Below are positions 19,791-30,017 of a DNA stretch of 55,177 bases, piece by piece. Numbering within the stretch: the first letter of the stretch is position 1; the number at the start of each line of letters is the position of its first letter. The stretch is taken from assembly GCA_902515625.1 (NCBI GenBank), contig CABXVD010000004.1:1-55177 (forward strand), given 5' to 3'. The notes under the pieces are model-generated. The model was not told the origin of the DNA. It made no database searches and saw nothing but the letters and a program-made list of their open reading frames with translations. The stretch is from an uncultured Pelagibacteraceae bacterium. Lineage in GTDB: Bacteria; Pseudomonadota; Alphaproteobacteria; Pelagibacterales; Pelagibacteraceae. The position numbers and the translations under genes were made by a program.

Positions 19791-20207
19791 TTAGCTAATA
19801 GACTCTAAAGTTTTTTGGAATTTACCAGCATGAGATTTTTCAGCTTTCGCTAAAGTTTCAAACCAGTCAGCAATTTCTTCAAAACCTTCTTCTCTAGCTG
19901 TTTTGGCCATACCTGGGTACATATCAGTGTACTCATGTGTTTCACCTTGAACAGCTGATGCTAAATTTGCTTTAGTTTCACCAATCGGCATACCAGTTCC
20001 AGGATCTCCAACTTCTTCTAAATACTCAAGGTGACCATGCGCGTGGCCTGTCTCACCTTCGGCAGTTGATCTAAAAACTGTAGCTACATCATTGTATCCT
20101 TCGATGTCAGCCTTTTGTGCGAAGTAAAGATATCTTCTGTTTGCTTGACTTTCGCCAGCAAAAGCTTCTTTTAAATTTTCTTCTGTTTTACTTCCTTTTA
20201 ACGACAT
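19791..20207 (-). CDS. Rubrerythrin
   Basis: [70 protein letters not shown] di-iron helices. Confidence 0.92.
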   Translation of the reverse strand: MSLKGSKTEENLKEAFAGESQANRRYLYFAQKADIEGYNDVATVFRSTAEGETGHAHGHLEYLEEVGDPGTGMPIGETKANLASAVQGETHEYTDMYPGMAKTAREEGFEEIADWFETLAKAEKSHAGKFQKTLESIS

Positions 20208-20237
20208 TTTATTCTCCTTAATTTAATGATTGTTAAG

Positions 20238-20254
20238 GATATAATACTTCTAAA
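20238..20254. promoter_or_regulatory. Second, weaker ICE-like half-conserved site upstream of rubrerythrin
   Basis: GATATAATACTTCTAAA: perfect right half TTCTAAA, 4 of 7 in the left half. Confidence 0.35.
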
Positions 20255-20268
20255 GTGATTGTCAACAG

Positions 20269-20285
20269 TTTAGAATAATTATAAT
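20269..20285. promoter_or_regulatory. Putative ICE-like site upstream of rubrerythrin
   Basis: TTTAGAATAATTATAAT vs TTTAGAA-N3-TTCTAAA: 12 of 14 defined positions match. Confidence 0.5.
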
Positions 20286-20314
20286 TTATAATTTAAGTAA
20301 TTGATTTTATTGAG

Positions 20315-20743
20315 TTAATTTTGATTTTGATTATCACTCGCAACTCTAACCAGAACTTCAACTGAGTTAATTTTTTTTCCAGTGATATTATTTTTAACAT
20401 TCACATTTTCTATTTCATTTTCATCACAGTCTATTAATTGATGGGTATCTTCATCATAAAAATGGTGATGAACAGTTGTGTTAGTATCAAAATAGCTTTT
20501 GTCTGAGTTTATTGATATCTCCTTTAAATATCCCTTTTTTTGTAATGCATGAACAGTGTTATAAACTGTTGCAAGAGATATTTTTTCATTTAGCTCTTCA
20601 GATATTTTTTTAACAAGATCGTTTATTGTAAAGTGAAAAGTTTTATCTCTGTTGAATAAAACCTCACAAATTTTAACCCTTTGCTTTGTAGGTCTTAGTC
20701 CAGTTTCTCTTAATTTTTCAATAAAATTGAAGTTTTTTGTCAT
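20315..20743 (-). CDS. irr: Fur-family transcriptional regulator, Irr-like
   Basis: LRETGLRPTKQRVKICEVLF, ISLATVYNTVHALQKKGYLKEI, TVHHHFYDEDTHQLIDCDENEI; located divergent to fabA-fabB-fabI as in many alphaproteobacteria. Confidence 0.8.
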   Translation of the reverse strand: MTKNFNFIEKLRETGLRPTKQRVKICEVLFNRDKTFHFTINDLVKKISEELNEKISLATVYNTVHALQKKGYLKEISINSDKSYFDTNTTVHHHFYDEDTHQLIDCDENEIENVNVKNNITGKKINSVEVLVRVASDNQNQN

Positions 20744-20748
20744 ATTTC

Positions 20749-20765
20749 TTTATAATAATTCTAAA
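20749..20765. promoter_or_regulatory. Putative Irr iron-control element (ICE) in the irr-fabA intergenic region
   Basis: TTTATAATAATTCTAAA vs ICE palindrome TTTAGAA-N3-TTCTAAA: 13 of 14 defined positions match. Confidence 0.55.
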
Positions 20766-20836
20766 CTAAGAATAAATTGTATTGTTTTATTATATTATAT
20801 TATCATTAAATCAAGTAATAAGGGAACTCAATTTTT

Positions 20837-21337
20837 ATGAAAAAAAACTCCTATAGCTACGATGACCTGATTACTTGCGGAAATGGTGATCTTTTTGGTC
20901 CCGGTAATGCTAAATTACCCCTTCCTCCAATGCTTATGTTTGATAGAATAACAGAGATTAACGACAATAATGGGGCTTATAACAAGGGATCTTTAAAGGC
21001 TGAGCTGGATATTAAAGATGATCTTTGGTTCTTTGATTGTCATTTTAAGTCTGACCCCGTTATGCCTGGTTGCTTAGGGTTAGACGCTATGTGGCAGCTG
21101 GTAGGTTTTTACCTAGGTTGGTTAGGAAATCCAGGCAAGGGTAGAGCGTTAGGTGTTGGAACAGTAAAATTTACTGGTGAAGTTTTACAAGGTATTAAAA
21201 ATGTAAGGTATGAGATAGATATGAAAAAAATAATGTCACCTGGAGGCACAACTGTGGGTCTTGCTAATGGGGTAGTTTTTGCAGATGATAAAAAAATATA
21301 TTCAGCAGATAGTTTAAAAGTAGGATTGTTTAAATAA
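20837..21337 (+). CDS. fabA: 3-hydroxydecanoyl-ACP dehydratase/isomerase
   Basis: [42 protein letters not shown]. Confidence 0.96.
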   Translation: MKKNSYSYDDLITCGNGDLFGPGNAKLPLPPMLMFDRITEINDNNGAYNKGSLKAELDIKDDLWFFDCHFKSDPVMPGCLGLDAMWQLVGFYLGWLGNPGKGRALGVGTVKFTGEVLQGIKNVRYEIDMKKIMSPGGTTVGLANGVVFADDKKIYSADSLKVGLFK

Positions 21338-22548
21338 TGAGAAGAGTAGTAATTACAGGTTTGGGTGTTGTTTCATGCTTGGGTAACAATCAAGAAGAAG
21401 TACATCAGTCATTATTGAAAACAAAGTCTGGAATATCTTTTAGTGAAGAATACAAAGAACATAATTTAAAAAGTCATGTACACGGTAAGCCAAACATAAA
21501 ACTTGAAGATCATATTGATAGAAAAACAATAAGATTCATGGGTTCAGGTTCTGCTTACAACTACATAGCAATGAAAGAAGCAATCGACGACTCTGGATTA
21601 GAGGAAAGTGAAGTTAGTAACTTTAAAACAGGAATAGTTATGGGTTCGGGTGGACCCTCAATTGAAAATGTTATTTTAGCAGCAGATAAAACTAGAGCTA
21701 AAACTCCAAAATTAATGGGACCATTCATCGTTCCAAGAACAATGGCCAGTACAGCATCAGCAACACTTGCTGTTCCGTTTAAAATTAAAGGGACGAATTA
21801 CACAATGAGTTCTGCTTGTGCAACAAGTGGCCACTGTATTGGAAACTCAATGGAATTAATTCAAATGGGAAAACAAGATGTTGTTTTTGCAGGCGGTAGT
21901 GAAGAGATACACTGGGCGATGACTGCAATGTTTGATGCCATGACAGCTTTATCTTCGAAATATAATGATACACCAGAAACGGCATCAAGAGCATATGATA
22001 AAACTAGAGATGGATTTGTAATTGCTGGTGGTGGTGGAGTGCTAGTGCTAGAAGAATACGAACATGCTAAAGCAAGAGGAGCTAAAATATACGCGGAATT
22101 AACTGGTTATGGGGCAACTTCAGATGGATACGATATGGTAGCTCCATCAGGAGAAGGTGCTGTGAGATGTATGAAGATGGCTATGGCAACATCAAAAAAT
22201 AAAATTGATTATATCAATACCCATGGAACATCTACTCCAGTTGGAGACATTACAGAATTAAATGCAGTAAAACAAGCTTTTGGAAATGAAATTCCAAAAA
22301 TAAGTTCTACAAAATCCTTGTCAGGTCATCCTTTAGGAGCCGCATCCGTTCATGAGGCGATCTATTGTTTAATTATGATGAAAAATAATTTTATAGCAGG
22401 ATCTGCTAATATTAATGAAATGGATGAGGAGGCTAAAAAATTTCCAATAGTTGCTAAAACTGAGACAGGAGCAACTTTAAATACAGTAATGTCTAATAGT
22501 TTTGGTTTTGGAGGAACCAATGCTGCTTTAATTTTTGAGAAAATATAA
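21337..22548 (+). CDS. fabB: Beta-ketoacyl-ACP synthase I
   Basis: [31 protein letters not shown] active site, [25 protein letters not shown]. Confidence 0.95.
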   Translation: MRRVVITGLGVVSCLGNNQEEVHQSLLKTKSGISFSEEYKEHNLKSHVHGKPNIKLEDHIDRKTIRFMGSGSAYNYIAMKEAIDDSGLEESEVSNFKTGIVMGSGGPSIENVILAADKTRAKTPKLMGPFIVPRTMASTASATLAVPFKIKGTNYTMSSACATSGHCIGNSMELIQMGKQDVVFAGGSEEIHWAMTAMFDAMTALSSKYNDTPETASRAYDKTRDGFVIAGGGGVLVLEEYEHAKARGAKIYAELTGYGATSDGYDMVAPSGEGAVRCMKMAMATSKNKIDYINTHGTSTPVGDITELNAVKQAFGNEIPKISSTKSLSGHPLGAASVHEAIYCLIMMKNNFIAGSANINEMDEEAKKFPIVAKTETGATLNTVMSNSFGFGGTNAALIFEKI

Positions 22549-22550
22549 TT

Positions 22551-23336
22551 ATGAGCTTGATGAAAGGTAAAAAAGGATTGGTAATGGGTGTCGCCAATGA
22601 AAGATCTATTGCTTGGGGTATTTCACAAAAACTTTCTGAAGCTGGCGCTGAGCTGGCGTTTACATATTTAGGGGATGCTTTAAAAAAAAGAGTAATTCCT
22701 TTAGCAGAAAAATTAAATTCAAAAACTACATTTAGCTGTGACGTAGAAAAAAAAGAAGATGTAACAAAGTTATTTGAAGATGTTAAATCACAATGGGGCG
22801 AAATAGATTTTGTTGTTCATGCAATAGCTTTTTCTGATAAGTCAGAATTATCAGGAGAATATTTAAATACAACTAGAGAAAATTTTGTAAGGAGTATGTT
22901 AATTTCTTGTTTTTCATTTACGGAAGTTGCAAAAGAGGCATCTAAAGTAATGAAGGAGGGTGGAAGCTTAATCACATTAAGTTATGAAGCAAATAAAGCT
23001 ATTCCAAATTATAATGTAATGGGTGTTTGCAAAGCTGCACTAGAATCTAGTGTTAAGTATTTAGCAAGAGATTTAGGTGCTAAAGGCATGAGGGTAAACG
23101 CCATAAGTGCTGGACCTATTAAAACGCTGGCAGCATCTGCAATCGGGGATGCAAAATTCCTTTATAAATGGAATGAAGACCATTCTTTACTCAAAAGAAA
23201 CGTTGATATCCATGATGTTGGGAATTCAGCATTATACCTATTAAGTGACCTTGCAAACGGTGTTACTGGTGAAATTCACTACGTAGATGCTGGATATAAT
23301 AAGGTTGGAATGCCAGATCCTAAGAATATAACTTAA
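22551..23336 (+). CDS. fabI: Enoyl-ACP reductase (NADH)
   Basis: GVANERSIAWGISQKLSEAGAELAFTYLGD, LSYEANKAIPNYNVMGVCKAALESSVKYLARDLG. Confidence 0.95.
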   Translation: MSLMKGKKGLVMGVANERSIAWGISQKLSEAGAELAFTYLGDALKKRVIPLAEKLNSKTTFSCDVEKKEDVTKLFEDVKSQWGEIDFVVHAIAFSDKSELSGEYLNTTRENFVRSMLISCFSFTEVAKEASKVMKEGGSLITLSYEANKAIPNYNVMGVCKAALESSVKYLARDLGAKGMRVNAISAGPIKTLAASAIGDAKFLYKWNEDHSLLKRNVDIHDVGNSALYLLSDLANGVTGEIHYVDAGYNKVGMPDPKNIT

Positions 23337-23367
23337 TGAAGCGGCAGGATTCGAACCTGCCACCCCC
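23337..23367 (-). other. tRNA-like T-arm plus acceptor fragment (partial tRNA relic or mimic)
   Basis: Reverse complement reads AGGGGGTGGCAGGTTCGAATCCTGCCGCTTCA: perfect T stem-loop GCAGG-TTCGAAT-CCTGC, but the pnp stop codon lies only about 11 nt upstream, so no room for D/anticodon arms; no CCA. Confidence 0.55.
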
Positions 23368-23376
23368 TAATTTTGA

Positions 23377-25449
23377 TTATTCAGCAGCTTGTTTCATAGA
23401 AAGTTTAACTTTACCTCTATCGAAACCAATCACTTTAACTTTTACTTCATCACCTTCTTTGACAACATCAGTAACTTTAGCAACTCTTTTATCTGCTAGC
23501 TCTGATATATGAACAAGTCCATCTTGTTTTCCTAAGAAATTAACAAATGCACCAAACTCCATAATTTTCATCACCTTACCTGAATAGATTTTATTCATCT
23601 CAGCTTTTGCAGTGATGTCTTTGATCATTTGCATAGCAATGTTTCTAGACTCTTCATCTGGAGCAGCAACTGTTACAACTCCTTCATCATTTACATCTAC
23701 TTTTGCACCTGATTTTTCAACAATCTCTCTGATTGTTGCTCCACCTTTTCCAATAACGGCAGCAATATCTTTTTTATCAACAGTTACTTGTTCCATTTTT
23801 GGAGTGTGTTTTCCAACATCAGATCTGGATTCGCCTAAAGCTTTATTCATTTCACCTAAAATATGAATTCTGCCATCTTTAGCCTGCTTCAAAGCCTGCT
23901 CCATGATTTCAAAAGTGATACCAGTAATTTTGATATCCATTTGAAGTGAAGTAATTCCGTCTTTTGTGCCAGCAACTTTAAAGTCCATATCTCCTAAGTG
24001 ATCTTCGTCACCTAAGATATCTGATAGAACACTAAAATCATCACCTTCTTTAATTAAACCCATTGCAATACCTGCAACCGGTTCTTTAATTGGAACACCC
24101 GCATCCATTAGTGCTAAAGATGCTCCACAAACAGTAGCCATAGAGGAAGATCCATTAGACTCTGTAATCTCTGATACTATTCTAAAAGTATATGGAAACG
24201 CCTCTTTTGAAGGTAATGACGAGTTAATTGCTCTCCAAGCTAATTTACCATGACCAATTTCACGTCTACCAGTTCCAATTCTTCCAGTTTCACCGACTGA
24301 AAAAGGAGGGAAATTGTAGTGAAGCATAAATCGTTCTCTTTGAAGACCGTCTAGACTTTCAATTCTTTGTTCATCATCAGATGTACCTAAGGTAGTTACA
24401 ACAATTGCTTGTGTTTCTCCTCTAGTAAACAAAGCAGAACCATGAGTTCTTGGTAAAACACCAACTTCACATGAGATAGGTCTTACATCAGATAATCCTC
24501 TACCATCAATTCTGTTTTTATTTTTAAGAATATCAGTTCTAACAATTTTCTTCTCTAGATTTTTAAGCTGTGAGTTAACATCAAGATCAGAATAATTTTC
24601 ATCCTCTTCAAAAAGCTTTTTAGCCTTATCAGTAATTTCTGAAATTTGATTTGATCTATCTTGTTTATCTCTTGTTGCAAAAGCTTTTTTGAGATCTTCT
24701 GTGAAAGTTTCCTCAAGTTTTTGTTTAACTTCAGATAAATCTTTCTTCTCAACAGTCCACTCGGGTTTTCTGCATTCATTTGCAAGTTCCTCAATCATTT
24801 CGATTACTGGAACAAATCCTTCATGACCAAATTTAACTGCTGCTAACATTACTTCTTCAGATAAACCTGATGTTTCAGACTCAACCATAAGCACTGCATC
24901 TTTAGTACCTGCTACAACTAAATCTAAACTTGAGTTTTCTAACTCTTCTTTTGAAGGATTAAGAATATACTTGCCATCAACATAACCCACCCTTGAAGCT
25001 CCTACAGGACCCATAAAAGGCATTCCTGAAATTGCTAACGCTGCTGAAGAAGCAGTGATTGCTAGAATATCTGGTTGGTTTTCTTTGTCATATGAAATTA
25101 CTGTTGGTAATAACTGTACTTCATTTTTAAATTCATCAGGGAACAAAGGTCTGATAGGTCTATCAATTAATCTTGAGATTAATGTTTCACTTTCAGTTGG
25201 TCTTGCTTCTCTTTTAAAATATCCACCTGGGATTTTTCCACCTGCATAGTATTTTTCTTGATAGTTAACTGATAAAGGAAAATAATCCATATCTGGATTT
25301 ACTTTTTTTGCTCCAACGACTGTTGCTAGAATAACTGTTTCACCACATGTTGCGATGATTGCTCCGTCTGCTTGTCTTGCTACTTTACCTGTTTCTAAAC
25401 TTATTTTCTTTCCCGCTACTTCTATTTCCTTCTTGTGTACTTTAAACAT
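23377..25449 (-). CDS. pnp: Polyribonucleotide nucleotidyltransferase
   Basis: [32 protein letters not shown] and S1 domains ([44 protein letters not shown]). Confidence 0.97.
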   Translation of the reverse strand: MFKVHKKEIEVAGKKISLETGKVARQADGAIIATCGETVILATVVGAKKVNPDMDYFPLSVNYQEKYYAGGKIPGGYFKREARPTESETLISRLIDRPIRPLFPDEFKNEVQLLPTVISYDKENQPDILAITASSAALAISGMPFMGPVGASRVGYVDGKYILNPSKEELENSSLDLVVAGTKDAVLMVESETSGLSEEVMLAAVKFGHEGFVPVIEMIEELANECRKPEWTVEKKDLSEVKQKLEETFTEDLKKAFATRDKQDRSNQISEITDKAKKLFEEDENYSDLDVNSQLKNLEKKIVRTDILKNKNRIDGRGLSDVRPISCEVGVLPRTHGSALFTRGETQAIVVTTLGTSDDEQRIESLDGLQRERFMLHYNFPPFSVGETGRIGTGRREIGHGKLAWRAINSSLPSKEAFPYTFRIVSEITESNGSSSMATVCGASLALMDAGVPIKEPVAGIAMGLIKEGDDFSVLSDILGDEDHLGDMDFKVAGTKDGITSLQMDIKITGITFEIMEQALKQAKDGRIHILGEMNKALGESRSDVGKHTPKMEQVTVDKKDIAAVIGKGGATIREIVEKSGAKVDVNDEGVVTVAAPDEESRNIAMQMIKDITAKAEMNKIYSGKVMKIMEFGAFVNFLGKQDGLVHISELADKRVAKVTDVVKEGDEVKVKVIGFDRGKVKLSMKQAAE

Positions 25450-25450
25450 T

Positions 25451-25495
25451 TCATTTCCATTTCGTTTCGTTCGTTTCGTTCCATTCCGTTCTATC
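25451..25495 (-). repeat. Degenerate purine-rich AACGA/GGAAT simple-sequence tract in the rpsO-pnp spacer
   Basis: Minus strand: GAACGGAATGGAACGAAACGAACGAAACGAAATGGAAATGA, immediately 5' of pnp ATG. Confidence 0.8.
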
Positions 25496-25506
25496 TATCT
25501 TGACTT

Positions 25507-25755
25507 CTATTTTCTTAAATTCAATTTCGACAGTACATTCTTGTAAGAATCCATTTTTGTTTTTTTTAAGTATTCTAACAATTTCTTTCTTCTATTGACC
25601 GCTCTCAACAATCCAACAGACGAATGTTTGTCTTTTTTGAATTGCTTAATATGTTTAGAGAGAGTTTCAATTTTCTCTGTTAACAAAGCAATCTGTATCT
25701 CAGAAGATCCAGTGTCTTTATCATGCATTGCTAATTCTTGTGCCTTTTTGCTCAT
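25507..25755 (-). CDS. rpsO: 30S ribosomal protein S15
   Basis: DTGSSEIQIALLTEKIETLSKHIKQFKKDKHSSVGLLRAVNRRKKLLEYLKK. Confidence 0.96.
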   Translation of the reverse strand: MSKKAQELAMHDKDTGSSEIQIALLTEKIETLSKHIKQFKKDKHSSVGLLRAVNRRKKLLEYLKKTKMDSYKNVLSKLNLRK

Positions 25756-25767
25756 GCCTCGTTTTTC

Positions 25768-26136
25768 CTATTTATTTGTTTGTTTTATTAAGTTTTCTAT
25801 TTTTTCCGCATACTCAAAAGACTCATCTTTTCTAAAAAGTAATTTTGGTAAAAATTTCATTACCACTTTCTGTGATAAATTTTTTCTTATTAAATATGAG
25901 TACTCTTTTAAAGTATTTATCGTTTCCTCTGCATCTTTTCCTCCTAATGGAAGCACATATGCTTTAGCGATTTTTAAATCTGGACTCATTCTAACCTCAG
26001 TAACTGTTATCGTGTTCGTTTCTAAATTTGGGACCTTAGCCTCATTCCTTATAAAAATCATGCTTAAAGACTGTTTGATCATCTCTCCAACTCTAAGCTG
26101 TCTTTGTGAAATTGGTTTTCCTATTCTATCTGCCAT
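25768..26136 (-). CDS. rbfA: 30S ribosome-binding factor A
   Basis: RQLRVGEMIKQSLSMIF, TVTEVRMSPDLKIAKAYVLP; directly downstream of infB. Confidence 0.9.
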   Translation of the reverse strand: MADRIGKPISQRQLRVGEMIKQSLSMIFIRNEAKVPNLETNTITVTEVRMSPDLKIAKAYVLPLGGKDAEETINTLKEYSYLIRKNLSQKVVMKFLPKLLFRKDESFEYAEKIENLIKQTNK

Positions 26137-28355
26137 TAAATTGACCTTTCAGTAGATTTAACACTAAAAGCTTCTATTGTGTCGTTTTTTTGAAAATCCA
26201 TATAATCTTTAACTGTTATTCCACACTCTTGTCCATCAATAACCAGTTTTACCTGGTTTTTTTCTCTAAAAATAGTTCCAACTTTTCCTGTATAAATTAT
26301 AGCTCCATCTCTGATGATTCTAACATCTGATGTACTAGTAATTTCTCCTTCAATAATTTTTGACCCTGCAACTTTACCAGCTCCAGAGACTTTGAAAATT
26401 TCTAAGATTTGAGCTGATCCAGTTATAGTTTCTTGAACATCTGGAGTTAATAGTCCCGACATTTTTTGTTTAATATAATCAAGAACTTCATAGATAATAT
26501 TATATGAAGAAATTTTTATTTTTTCATTTTCAGCAAGTTTTTTTGCCTCTTTGCTTGGCTTAACATTGAAAGCGATTAACACAGCGTTCGATGCTTTTGC
26601 TAAAGTTACGTCAGTTTCTGTAACCATTCCAATATCAGCTAAAATAATTTTAGGTTTAACTTCATCATGTTTAATTTGACTAATCGCATTTTTAATTGCT
26701 TCCGAAGATCCATGTACATCAGATTTAATAATTAAATTTAATTCCTCTGAAGATTTATCTGAGAATGCAGATTCTTGTGTCGCAAATGTTAAAGGATTTT
26801 TTCCATCCTTTGTCTCTTCTGCTCTGCTTTCACTTAATGTTTTTGCTTCTTTTTCACTCTCAAGAACAATGAAATCATCTCCTGCTTTTGCTGCACCATT
26901 AATACCTAAAATTTCAACTGGAGTAGATGGTAAAGCTTCATTAATATTTTTACCTTTATCATTTATTATTGCTCTAACTTTCCCCCACTTCAATCCACTT
27001 ACAAAAAAATCTCCTTTTTTAAGAGTTCCTGTGGTAACAATAATTGTTGCAACTGGTCCTCGACCTACATCAATTTTAGATTCTAATACTATTCCTGTAG
27101 CTTTAGACTCATAATCAGTTTTCAAATCTAAAATTTCAGCTTGAAGAATTATTGATTCAACTAGTTTATCTAAATTTAATTTTGTCTTTGCTGAAATTTC
27201 TACCATTAAAGTATCCCCTGATAGATCTTCAGCAATCAACTCATGTTCTAACAATTGATTTTTAATTTTTTGTGGATCTGCATCTGGAAGATCACACTTA
27301 TTAATTGCAACGACAATTGGAACATTTGCTGCTTTTGCATGTTTGATTGACTCGATTGTTTGTGGTTTTACACCATCGTCTGCTGCAACTACTAACACAA
27401 CTACATCAGTTAATTTTGATCCTCTTGCTCTCATTTCTGTGAAAGCTGCATGACCTGGAGTATCAATAAATGTTAGTTTATTATCTTGGCTTTCAATTTG
27501 ATAGGCCCCTATGTGTTGAGTTATTCCACCAAATTCTCCCGACACAACATTTGCACTTCTCAAAACATCAAGAACAGACGTTTTACCATGATCAACATGC
27601 CCCATCACTGTAACAATTGGTGGTCTATTTTTTAAATTTTCAACTCTTGTTGCTTTTATTTTCTGAATTATTTCCTCCGCTTTTTCTTCTCTAATAGGAT
27701 TATGTCCAAACTCCTTAACTAAAAACTCAGCTGTATCTGCTGCAAGAGTTTGATTAATTGTAACTGTCACCCCCATACCAAATAAATATTTAATGACATT
27801 ACTGGATTGCTCAGCCATTCTGTTGGCTAACTCTCTAACAGTAATAGCTTCTGGAATATTAATATCTCTTTTAACTGGTTTGAGACTTTCTTGATTTTGA
27901 TCTTTAGATAAATTTTTATTCTCTTTTAGTCTTGCTCTTTTAACTGAGGCTAAACTTCTTTCTCTTGCCTCTATTTCATCACTTAGAGCTCTTGAAACTG
28001 TTAATTTTAATTCTCTTTTTTTTGTTCCAGACTTTAAAGTTTTTTTATCTTTTCCATCTCCATCACCTTTAAGTCTCTTTGTGGCTCTTTGCTCTGCAAG
28101 CTTACGTCTTTCAAAATCATTTGTTATAGGAGGTGATTTTGGTGCAAAAGATGGTTTAATTCCAGTACCTCTACTAAAAGAAGAGGTTGGTTTTGGTTTA
28201 CCTGAGTTGGGTCTAAAAGATCCTCCTCTATTTGGAAATTTTCCAGTTTGCTTTTCTATGACAACTGCGTTTTTACTTTGAGTTTTAGCAATCTCGATAT
28301 TTTTGATCGATTTTTTGGCTGTGCCAGATATTGTTAATTTTGTTTTTTTTTCCAT
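26136..28355 (-). CDS. infB: Translation initiation factor IF-2
   Basis: [60 protein letters not shown]. Confidence 0.97.
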   Translation of the reverse strand: MEKKTKLTISGTAKKSIKNIEIAKTQSKNAVVIEKQTGKFPNRGGSFRPNSGKPKPTSSFSRGTGIKPSFAPKSPPITNDFERRKLAEQRATKRLKGDGDGKDKKTLKSGTKKRELKLTVSRALSDEIEARERSLASVKRARLKENKNLSKDQNQESLKPVKRDINIPEAITVRELANRMAEQSSNVIKYLFGMGVTVTINQTLAADTAEFLVKEFGHNPIREEKAEEIIQKIKATRVENLKNRPPIVTVMGHVDHGKTSVLDVLRSANVVSGEFGGITQHIGAYQIESQDNKLTFIDTPGHAAFTEMRARGSKLTDVVVLVVAADDGVKPQTIESIKHAKAANVPIVVAINKCDLPDADPQKIKNQLLEHELIAEDLSGDTLMVEISAKTKLNLDKLVESIILQAEILDLKTDYESKATGIVLESKIDVGRGPVATIIVTTGTLKKGDFFVSGLKWGKVRAIINDKGKNINEALPSTPVEILGINGAAKAGDDFIVLESEKEAKTLSESRAEETKDGKNPLTFATQESAFSDKSSEELNLIIKSDVHGSSEAIKNAISQIKHDEVKPKIILADIGMVTETDVTLAKASNAVLIAFNVKPSKEAKKLAENEKIKISSYNIIYEVLDYIKQKMSGLLTPDVQETITGSAQILEIFKVSGAGKVAGSKIIEGEITSTSDVRIIRDGAIIYTGKVGTIFREKNQVKLVIDGQECGITVKDYMDFQKNDTIEAFSVKSTERSI

Positions 28356-28365
28356 AGCTCATCAC

Positions 28366-29919
28366 TCAATCTTTGTAAACAATGTTTCTAGCAGACATAA
28401 TTAGCTCATCTGCCTCTTCTTTTGATAAAGCAAAATCTTCTAGGTATCCATGAATTTTTACTCTCTCGCCTTTTACCACATCAAAACCACCAGTTAATTC
28501 ATCAGATGCTAGATCAGCAAAATCTTCTAAGGTTAAAATTTTTTGTTCTCCTAAGGTAACCAACATTCCTGGAGTAAGTCCTTTTAAATTAATTAAAGTA
28601 TCCTCAAGACCCAATTCTTTAATTCTTGTTGATATATCTTCTTGATCCTTTTGATGAAATTCTTGAGCTCTTTCTATAAGTGCTTTTGCAGTATCCTCTT
28701 CGATACCTTCTATCTTCATTAAATTTTCTGCTGAACTATCTTTGATGTCATCAATTGTTGAAAAGCCTTCTGCAACCAATAACTGACCAAGCGTCTCGTC
28801 TAATTCTAAATTTTTTACAAAGTTTTCAGTTTTCTCTTTAAATTCTAACTGTCTTCTCTCAGAGTCTTCAGCATCTGTCATTATATTAATTTCATAATTT
28901 AATAACTTTGTTGCAAGTCTTACATTTTGACCCCTTCTACCAATGGCTTTACTTAAATTTTCATCTGTAAGTATTACATCAAGTTTTTTTCTTTCTGCAT
29001 CAACATTTACTCTTTGAACTTCTGCTGGAGATAAAGCATTTGATACTAAAATAGCTGGATCCTCGGACCAATTAACAATGTCAATTTTTTCACCCTGTAA
29101 TTCATTCACAACTGCCTGAACTCTTGATCCTCTCATACCCACACAGGCTCCAACTGGATCCAACGAAGTATCAACAGCTTTAACACATATTTTTGCTCTA
29201 CTTCCAGGATCTCTTGAAGAAGACTTAATTTCTATTAATCCATCATAAATTTCTGGCACTTCTTGGACAAAAAGTTTTTCCATAAATTTAGGATGAGCTC
29301 TTGATAAAAAGATTTGTTGTCCTCTTGTCTCTCTTCTCACATCATAACAATAAGCTTTAATACGATCTCCAGCCTTAATATTCTCTCTTGGTATTAATTC
29401 ATTTTTTTGAATAATTGCTTCAGTTCTTCCTAGATCAGCAATTACATTTCCAAATTCTAAACGTTTTACAATTCCACTTAAAATTGAATCTTTTTTATCT
29501 ATAAAGTCATTAAATTGTCTTTCTCTTTCTGCCTCTCTAACATTGAAGCTGATAACTTGTTTTGCAGTCTGCGCAGCTATTCTTCCAAAATCAAAAGATG
29601 GTAAAGGCTGAAGAACCTCATCACCAATCGTCTTGTCTTTATTAGTTTCATTTAAATTAATTGCATCCTCTAATTTTATTTCTGTATTTGCATTTTCTGG
29701 ATTTTCAGCAATTATTAATTTTCTAAAAAGTTCAATATCTCCACTATCTCTGTTGATTGAAACTTTAATTTCATTTTCTTGACCAAATTTAGATTTAGCC
29801 GCTTTTGCGATACCTGTTTCCATTGAACTAATAATTAGCTCTTTATCGATTGATTTCTCTAAGGCTACAGCTTCTGCAATTCTTAGTAATTCTAGTTTAT
29901 CTGCTCTTTTATTTAACAT
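28366..29919 (-). CDS. nusA: Transcription termination/antitermination protein NusA
   Basis: S1/KH modules: DPVGACVGMRGSRVQAVVNELQGEKIDIVNWSED, NLSKAIGRRGQNVRLATKLL; helix-hairpin-helix C-terminus. Confidence 0.95.
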   Translation of the reverse strand: MLNKRADKLELLRIAEAVALEKSIDKELIISSMETGIAKAAKSKFGQENEIKVSINRDSGDIELFRKLIIAENPENANTEIKLEDAINLNETNKDKTIGDEVLQPLPSFDFGRIAAQTAKQVISFNVREAERERQFNDFIDKKDSILSGIVKRLEFGNVIADLGRTEAIIQKNELIPRENIKAGDRIKAYCYDVRRETRGQQIFLSRAHPKFMEKLFVQEVPEIYDGLIEIKSSSRDPGSRAKICVKAVDTSLDPVGACVGMRGSRVQAVVNELQGEKIDIVNWSEDPAILVSNALSPAEVQRVNVDAERKKLDVILTDENLSKAIGRRGQNVRLATKLLNYEINIMTDAEDSERRQLEFKEKTENFVKNLELDETLGQLLVAEGFSTIDDIKDSSAENLMKIEGIEEDTAKALIERAQEFHQKDQEDISTRIKELGLEDTLINLKGLTPGMLVTLGEQKILTLEDFADLASDELTGGFDVVKGERVKIHGYLEDFALSKEEADELIMSARNIVYKD

Positions 29920-29934
29920 TTATTTATTTTTTCC

Positions 29935-29961
29935 AAAAAAAAATGGGCTAAAGCCCATTTT
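29935..29961 (-). terminator. Rho-independent terminator downstream of metK
   Basis: Perfect inverted repeat AAAATGGGCT-aa-AGCCCATTTT (29940-29961); on minus strand the stem runs into a T tract (A run 29935-29943 on plus). Confidence 0.75.
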
Positions 29962-30017
29962 GTAACTTCAATAATGTAAGGGCAATATAGTAAAGTTTTT
30001 TTTTAATTCAACAGAAA

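Noticed and set aside
23337-23376. Complete tRNA or permuted two-piece tmRNA at the fabI-pnp junction
   Set aside because: Only a T-arm and 3' acceptor strand exist; flanks are pnp and fabI coding sequence with no D/anticodon arm, no tag ORF and no CCA.
24555-24794. 79-aa same-strand alternate-frame ORF in pnp
   Set aside because: Out-of-frame within a conserved PNPase region; Lys/Ile-rich by composition.
25595-26155. 186-aa plus-strand ORF across rpsO/rbfA
   Set aside because: Antisense to two clear ribosomal genes; no recognisable motif.
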